Source of the DNA: UBA2266 sp964406945
GTDB lineage: Bacteria; Planctomycetota; Phycisphaerae; Sedimentisphaerales; Anaerobacaceae
Assembly (NCBI GenBank): GCA_964406945.1
Contig: CAYOTO010000001.1
Span: 1-64,000, forward strand
Direction: 5' to 3'
Length of the DNA stretch: 64,000 nucleotides
Shown here in pieces: positions 61,701 through 64,000 of the stretch (positions are counted from its first letter, which is position 1; the number at the start of each line of letters is the position of its first letter). Below the pieces are notes generated by a model, which was given only the letters and a program-made list of their open reading frames with translations, was not told the DNA's origin and did not search any database. A program made the position numbers and the translations under genes.

Positions 61701-63493
61701 CCGCAACAAAACCGCCTTTCAACATCGATACCGAAACCCGCTTTTTCCTCCTTATTTACGCCCGCCGCATACTCGCTCCAGAACCTGCCGCCGTCGAATC
61801 CGAAGAGCCAGGCCTGGAGCCCGTCAGCCGCCAGTTCGGCCTCGACCGCGGCACACCCGTTGATCGCTGGTATATCGAGCGATTTCTGCAGGACCAAGCC
61901 TCATCGATTCGCGGTGATGTCCTTGAAATTGGCGACAACACCTACACTCAGCAGTACGGCTCGAATGTCAGTCGAAGCGATGTCTTAAACGTCGAGCCGT
62001 CCGCCTCCGCAACACTCACCGGCAATCTCGCAACCGGTGAGAACATCCCTCAGTTCGCCTACGACTGCATAATCATGACCCAGACCATTCAGATGATCTA
62101 CGACCTCAAATCGGCTCTGAAGAACGCGGTCGCCGCTCTCAAGCCCGGCGGCACACTTCTGCTCACCGCCTCCGGCATAAGCCAGATATCCCGCTACGAC
62201 ATGGACCGCTGGGGCGAATACTGGCGATTTACCGACAAATCCCTCCACATGCTGCTGGAAGAAATCCTGCCTGGGGCATCCTTGACAGTCACCCCATACG
62301 GAAATCTCGCCGCCGCCCGGGCATTCCTCGAAGGCCGGGCCGCCGAAGAACTCGAGCCTGCAATCCTCGATTACTGCGACCCCGACTACCAGCTCGTTCT
62401 CACCGCCCGCCTGACAAAAACACCCGTTGATGCCGAGTCTTCGACCATCGGAACCGCCACTTCGACCCTTGTCCCTGCTTCCGAAAATCCAACCTTCGCT
62501 GATCCTCTGATACTCCTGTACCACCGAGTGGCCGACGACCCGGTAGACTCGCAACTGCTCACTGTCTCACCCGAAAACTTCGACGCACATCTGGCACACC
62601 TTGCCGCTGCCTGCAATGTCTTACCGCTGCCGGATCTGATTCACCGGATTCGCGAGAACAAGTGTCCGCCGAGCACCGTCGCCATAACCTTCGACGACGG
62701 CTATGCCGACAATTTCACGAACGCACTGCCCATCCTGGAAAAACACCATCTCCCCGCGACAATTTTCGTAACCACGTCCGCGATTGACAGCGACCGGGAA
62801 TTCTGGTGGGACGCCCTCGAGCGAATCTTCCTCACCGACCGCCAGCTACCCGAAACGCTCACAATGACTGATTCCGAAGGGCGACTCGAATGGCCTCTCA
62901 GCACGGCCCAACAGCGTCTCGAATGCTGCGACCAACTCTGTTCCATATTACGGAACAAACCGGTCGCCAAAATCGAACAGATTGTGGATATGCTCCTGAC
63001 CTGGGCCGGAATACCTCTGGTAGCCCGCCAAACACATCTGCCCCTGAGCCACGGGCAGCTAACCTCTCTTGCCGCGCACCCGCTGATTGAAATCGGCTCC
63101 CACACCGTCTCGCACTCGCGTCTGTCCGCATTATCCGAAAAGGAACAATTCTTCGAGATACGCGCCTCCAAACAGCAGCTTGAAGCTTTTTTCAACAAAC
63201 CCGTTCGCACCATTTCGTACCCGTTTGGCGGGCCCGACGATTTCACGCCGCAGTGCGCCCGATTCGCGGCCGCCGAAGGTTACGAAGCAGCCATCGCAAA
63301 CACCCAGGGCCATATAACTGAGCCGCTCGATCTGTTCGCGGTCCCCCGGCACCTGGTCCGCAACTGGCATCGCGATGATTTCGCCGACTGGCTCCACGCT
63401 AATAATAAGTCCCTGCTCGAAACCCGTACCTTGGCCGCCCGCACTCAAAGGTTAACAAAAGGCCGGACAATCAGCGCCAATGTAAAGAAATAA
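58730..63493 (+). CDS. Five-domain glycosyltransferase/methyltransferase/deacetylase fusion protein
   Basis: I start at the ATG at 58,730 (1587 residues); the frame open to 58,562 overlaps the guanylyltransferase gene. Domains in order: GT2 glycosyltransferase (about 1-240, LVSIICFCRNAVDTIGTCID), a helical linker, a CgeB-like GT-B transferase (about 371-740, NMRLYEATGSGAMLLTDHKD), an FkbM-type methyltransferase (about 770-1010, VIDGGGHIGLFTLFARN), a class I methyltransferase (about 1030-1225, KPGGTLLLTASG) and a NodB polysaccharide deacetylase (about 1255-1560, AITFDDGYADN and EIGSHTVSHSRLS). It could build, methylate and deacetylate a glycan in one polypeptide. No frameshift is apparent across the length. 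Confidence 0.88.
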   Translation: MELQQKIQYPLVSIICFCRNAVDTIGTCIDAILAMNYPNIEVVVQDGASTDGTLDILGRYGERIKLVSEPDAGPNDAMFKALRRIKGEFFAFSLADELLLPHAASWAVENFASDSELSAIYGDHYTTDAHGKMTGIVTPPQWNFDAYLCSEITPPLCASFFRRSSYEKIGFTEYTASDEFDFWLNIALQGRVRYCKPAAPLAKYAVHTGSISFTTEHQNARLASRRRAVEALCDNPSTPENIRRLKQKALDSLLVWHVDSLCCTGLWDEVLSQATRAFAAGPDRNQLAGLAHKILNHALDLHKQNEPAQAMKFVDLLVRCNIQSPELDDLRNQIIASPSATESGMPPDIQTVSPQISKPSKSSKACRSSDMNYRFLIINTDYEHFLNKFYSENPRLLNTSFAEQHAARMATFFGVSDFYSRNLRLHGHKALDLIFNCPPMQYAWAVENGLISPARFDPATMSAPPREWFEKILQAQIRMFEPDVIINLAMETVTSGFLKKLKPHIPLIVGQHAAPFTPAMQDLSAYDLLLSSIPHYVDKFRSMGKSAEYFRLAFESTVCEQIPPRDDRDVDVAFVGGFSAHHLGGAELFNMLAEKGVAMSLHGYDADSLSPQARRCFHGPLYGREMYELYTRAKIVVNRHIDIAGRFANNMRLYEATGSGAMLLTDHKDNLNELFAVGEEVAAYSSNEQCAELIAKYLADDSQRRRIARNGHQRTLETHTYYDRMAELAGIVSEYIGKPARPSTARVPAVHQEEDTSEQVLTVSTESAAADMQHLLNIARQSRHGNYLIDFAGLKIYCTDLLSFYMAAKDIFMHRIYDFHAETETPIVIDGGGHIGLFTLFARNKYPNAKVTVFEPDAESRALLKKNLAANNMTDVRIVEAGLYKEARKISFDCDHSDGSTIYSEKGRSSIDVVPLSSYLDSDIDMLKLNIEGAELDVINEIAPQLPRVRELVIEYHGFPETGQNLHKILTKLSAAGFRYLIHDFDHQTNPATKPPFNIDTETRFFLLIYARRILAPEPAAVESEEPGLEPVSRQFGLDRGTPVDRWYIERFLQDQASSIRGDVLEIGDNTYTQQYGSNVSRSDVLNVEPSASATLTGNLATGENIPQFAYDCIIMTQTIQMIYDLKSALKNAVAALKPGGTLLLTASGISQISRYDMDRWGEYWRFTDKSLHMLLEEILPGASLTVTPYGNLAAARAFLEGRAAEELEPAILDYCDPDYQLVLTARLTKTPVDAESSTIGTATSTLVPASENPTFADPLILLYHRVADDPVDSQLLTVSPENFDAHLAHLAAACNVLPLPDLIHRIRENKCPPSTVAITFDDGYADNFTNALPILEKHHLPATIFVTTSAIDSDREFWWDALERIFLTDRQLPETLTMTDSEGRLEWPLSTAQQRLECCDQLCSILRNKPVAKIEQIVDMLLTWAGIPLVARQTHLPLSHGQLTSLAAHPLIEIGSHTVSHSRLSALSEKEQFFEIRASKQQLEAFFNKPVRTISYPFGGPDDFTPQCARFAAAEGYEAAIANTQGHITEPLDLFAVPRHLVRNWHRDDFADWLHANNKSLLETRTLAARTQRLTKGRTISANVKK

Positions 63494-63498
63494 GCACC

Positions 63499-64000
63499 AT
63501 GGCAACTACGGATAAAGACCCCAGACTTTCAATACTGCATATAAACACTCACGATGTCGCCGGAGGCGCCGCGAAAGTAGCCGCTCGCTTAGCCCAGGCC
63601 CATCGCAGAGGGAAATGTCAAACGCGCATACTGGCCGGTTCGGTAACAAAGGATGCACGACAGTCCGCGTCCTTCCCGCTCGAAATAAACAGATATCTGC
63701 GGCCGATATGCCGCCAGACCGGTATGCTTTACTACGATTTGCAGGGAAGCCACCGCCTTCCGCAAAATCCACTCGTCCGTGATGCCGACGTACTGCACCT
63801 GCACAATCTCCACGGCGGACACTTTAACCCCTTCTCGCTCCCGGCCCTGTCTAGAGCCAGACCAACAGTCTGGACTCTCCACGACATGCAGGCCCTGACA
63901 GGTCATTGCGCCCACTCCTTCCAATGCGAAAAATGGCAGACCGGCTGCGGCGATTGTCCCGATCTGGCCATATACCCTGAACTGGCCGTAGATACCACCG
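63499..64000 (+). CDS. GT4-type glycosyltransferase, N-terminal part (runs off the window)
   Basis: An ATG at 63,499, five bases after the fusion gene, opens a frame that stays open to the end of the window (at least 167 residues). The protein starts SILHINTHDVAGGAAKVAAR and contains LHLHNLHGG and WTLHDMQALTGHCAHS with a Cys-rich segment, the N-terminal domain of WcaC-like glycosyltransferases of family 4. The C-terminal EX7E domain must lie beyond 64,000. It extends the island rightward. Confidence 0.85.
   Translation, partial: MATTDKDPRLSILHINTHDVAGGAAKVAARLAQAHRRGKCQTRILAGSVTKDARQSASFPLEINRYLRPICRQTGMLYYDLQGSHRLPQNPLVRDADVLHLHNLHGGHFNPFSLPALSRARPTVWTLHDMQALTGHCAHSFQCEKWQTGCGDCPDLAIYPELAVDTT

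Overview
The window looks like a chromosomal segment of a flagellated diderm bacterium, most plausibly a planctomycete of the Phycisphaerae type. The grounds are P- and L-ring genes (an outer membrane), moderate GC, tightly overlapping operons, many TPR proteins and several small lineage-restricted flagellar ORFs. The taxonomic call is an inference. I see no rRNA, tRNA, mobile element, CRISPR array or phage gene.

Region 1 (about 387-12,819, all minus strand) is a flagellar regulatory and export operon. In transcription order it reads: a membrane-anchored TPR protein, an exported TPR protein, an NtrC-family sigma-54 activator with a degenerate receiver, FliL, FliM, FliN, FlhA, a small membrane protein, sigma-28 FliA, two small proteins, two lipoproteins and a FlgM-like protein. 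Region 2 (12,820-13,306) is a divergent control region with one sigma-54 promoter facing each way. Region 3 (13,307-25,247, plus strand) is the rod/hook/ring operon: flgD, flgE, a membrane PilZ gene, flgF, flgG, flgA, flgH, flgI, flgJ, flgN, flgK, flgL.

Region 4 (25,458-64,000, plus strand, running off the end) is a glycan island of nearly 40 kb. It begins behind a third, near-consensus sigma-54 promoter (25,358-25,373), so it appears wired into the flagellar hierarchy. It opens with TPR-glycosyltransferases and a FliT-like small protein, which suggests flagellin or hook-associated protein glycosylation. It then holds: (a) a nonulosonic (sialic/legionaminic-type) acid pathway of NeuB, NeuC, NeuD, a CBS-SDR fusion and a DegT aminotransferase; (b) a second CMP-sugar set of Fe-ADH-like, class III aminotransferase, Gfo/Idh/MocA, SDR and cytidylyltransferase proteins; (c) an unusual acyl module with a fused alpha-beta 2-oxoacid dehydrogenase E1, a lipoyl E2-like acyltransferase with a Cys4 tail, and an ACP-like/AcpS fusion; (d) a GDP-heptose-type set with split transketolase, a PMP-type 3-dehydratase, an RmlC-like epimerase, HddA-like kinase and HddC-like guanylyltransferase; (e) three radical SAM enzymes; and (f) a 1587-residue protein joining two glycosyltransferases, two methyltransferases and a NodB deacetylase.

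The working model is that an RpoN/NtrC-type cascade switches on hook-basal-body genes and, at the same stage, a factory for elaborately modified sugars (nonulosonate plus acylated, methylated or branched heptose) to be placed on flagellar proteins. No flagellin gene, Maf transferase or nucleotide-sugar 4,6-dehydratase is visible, so parts of the pathway must lie elsewhere.
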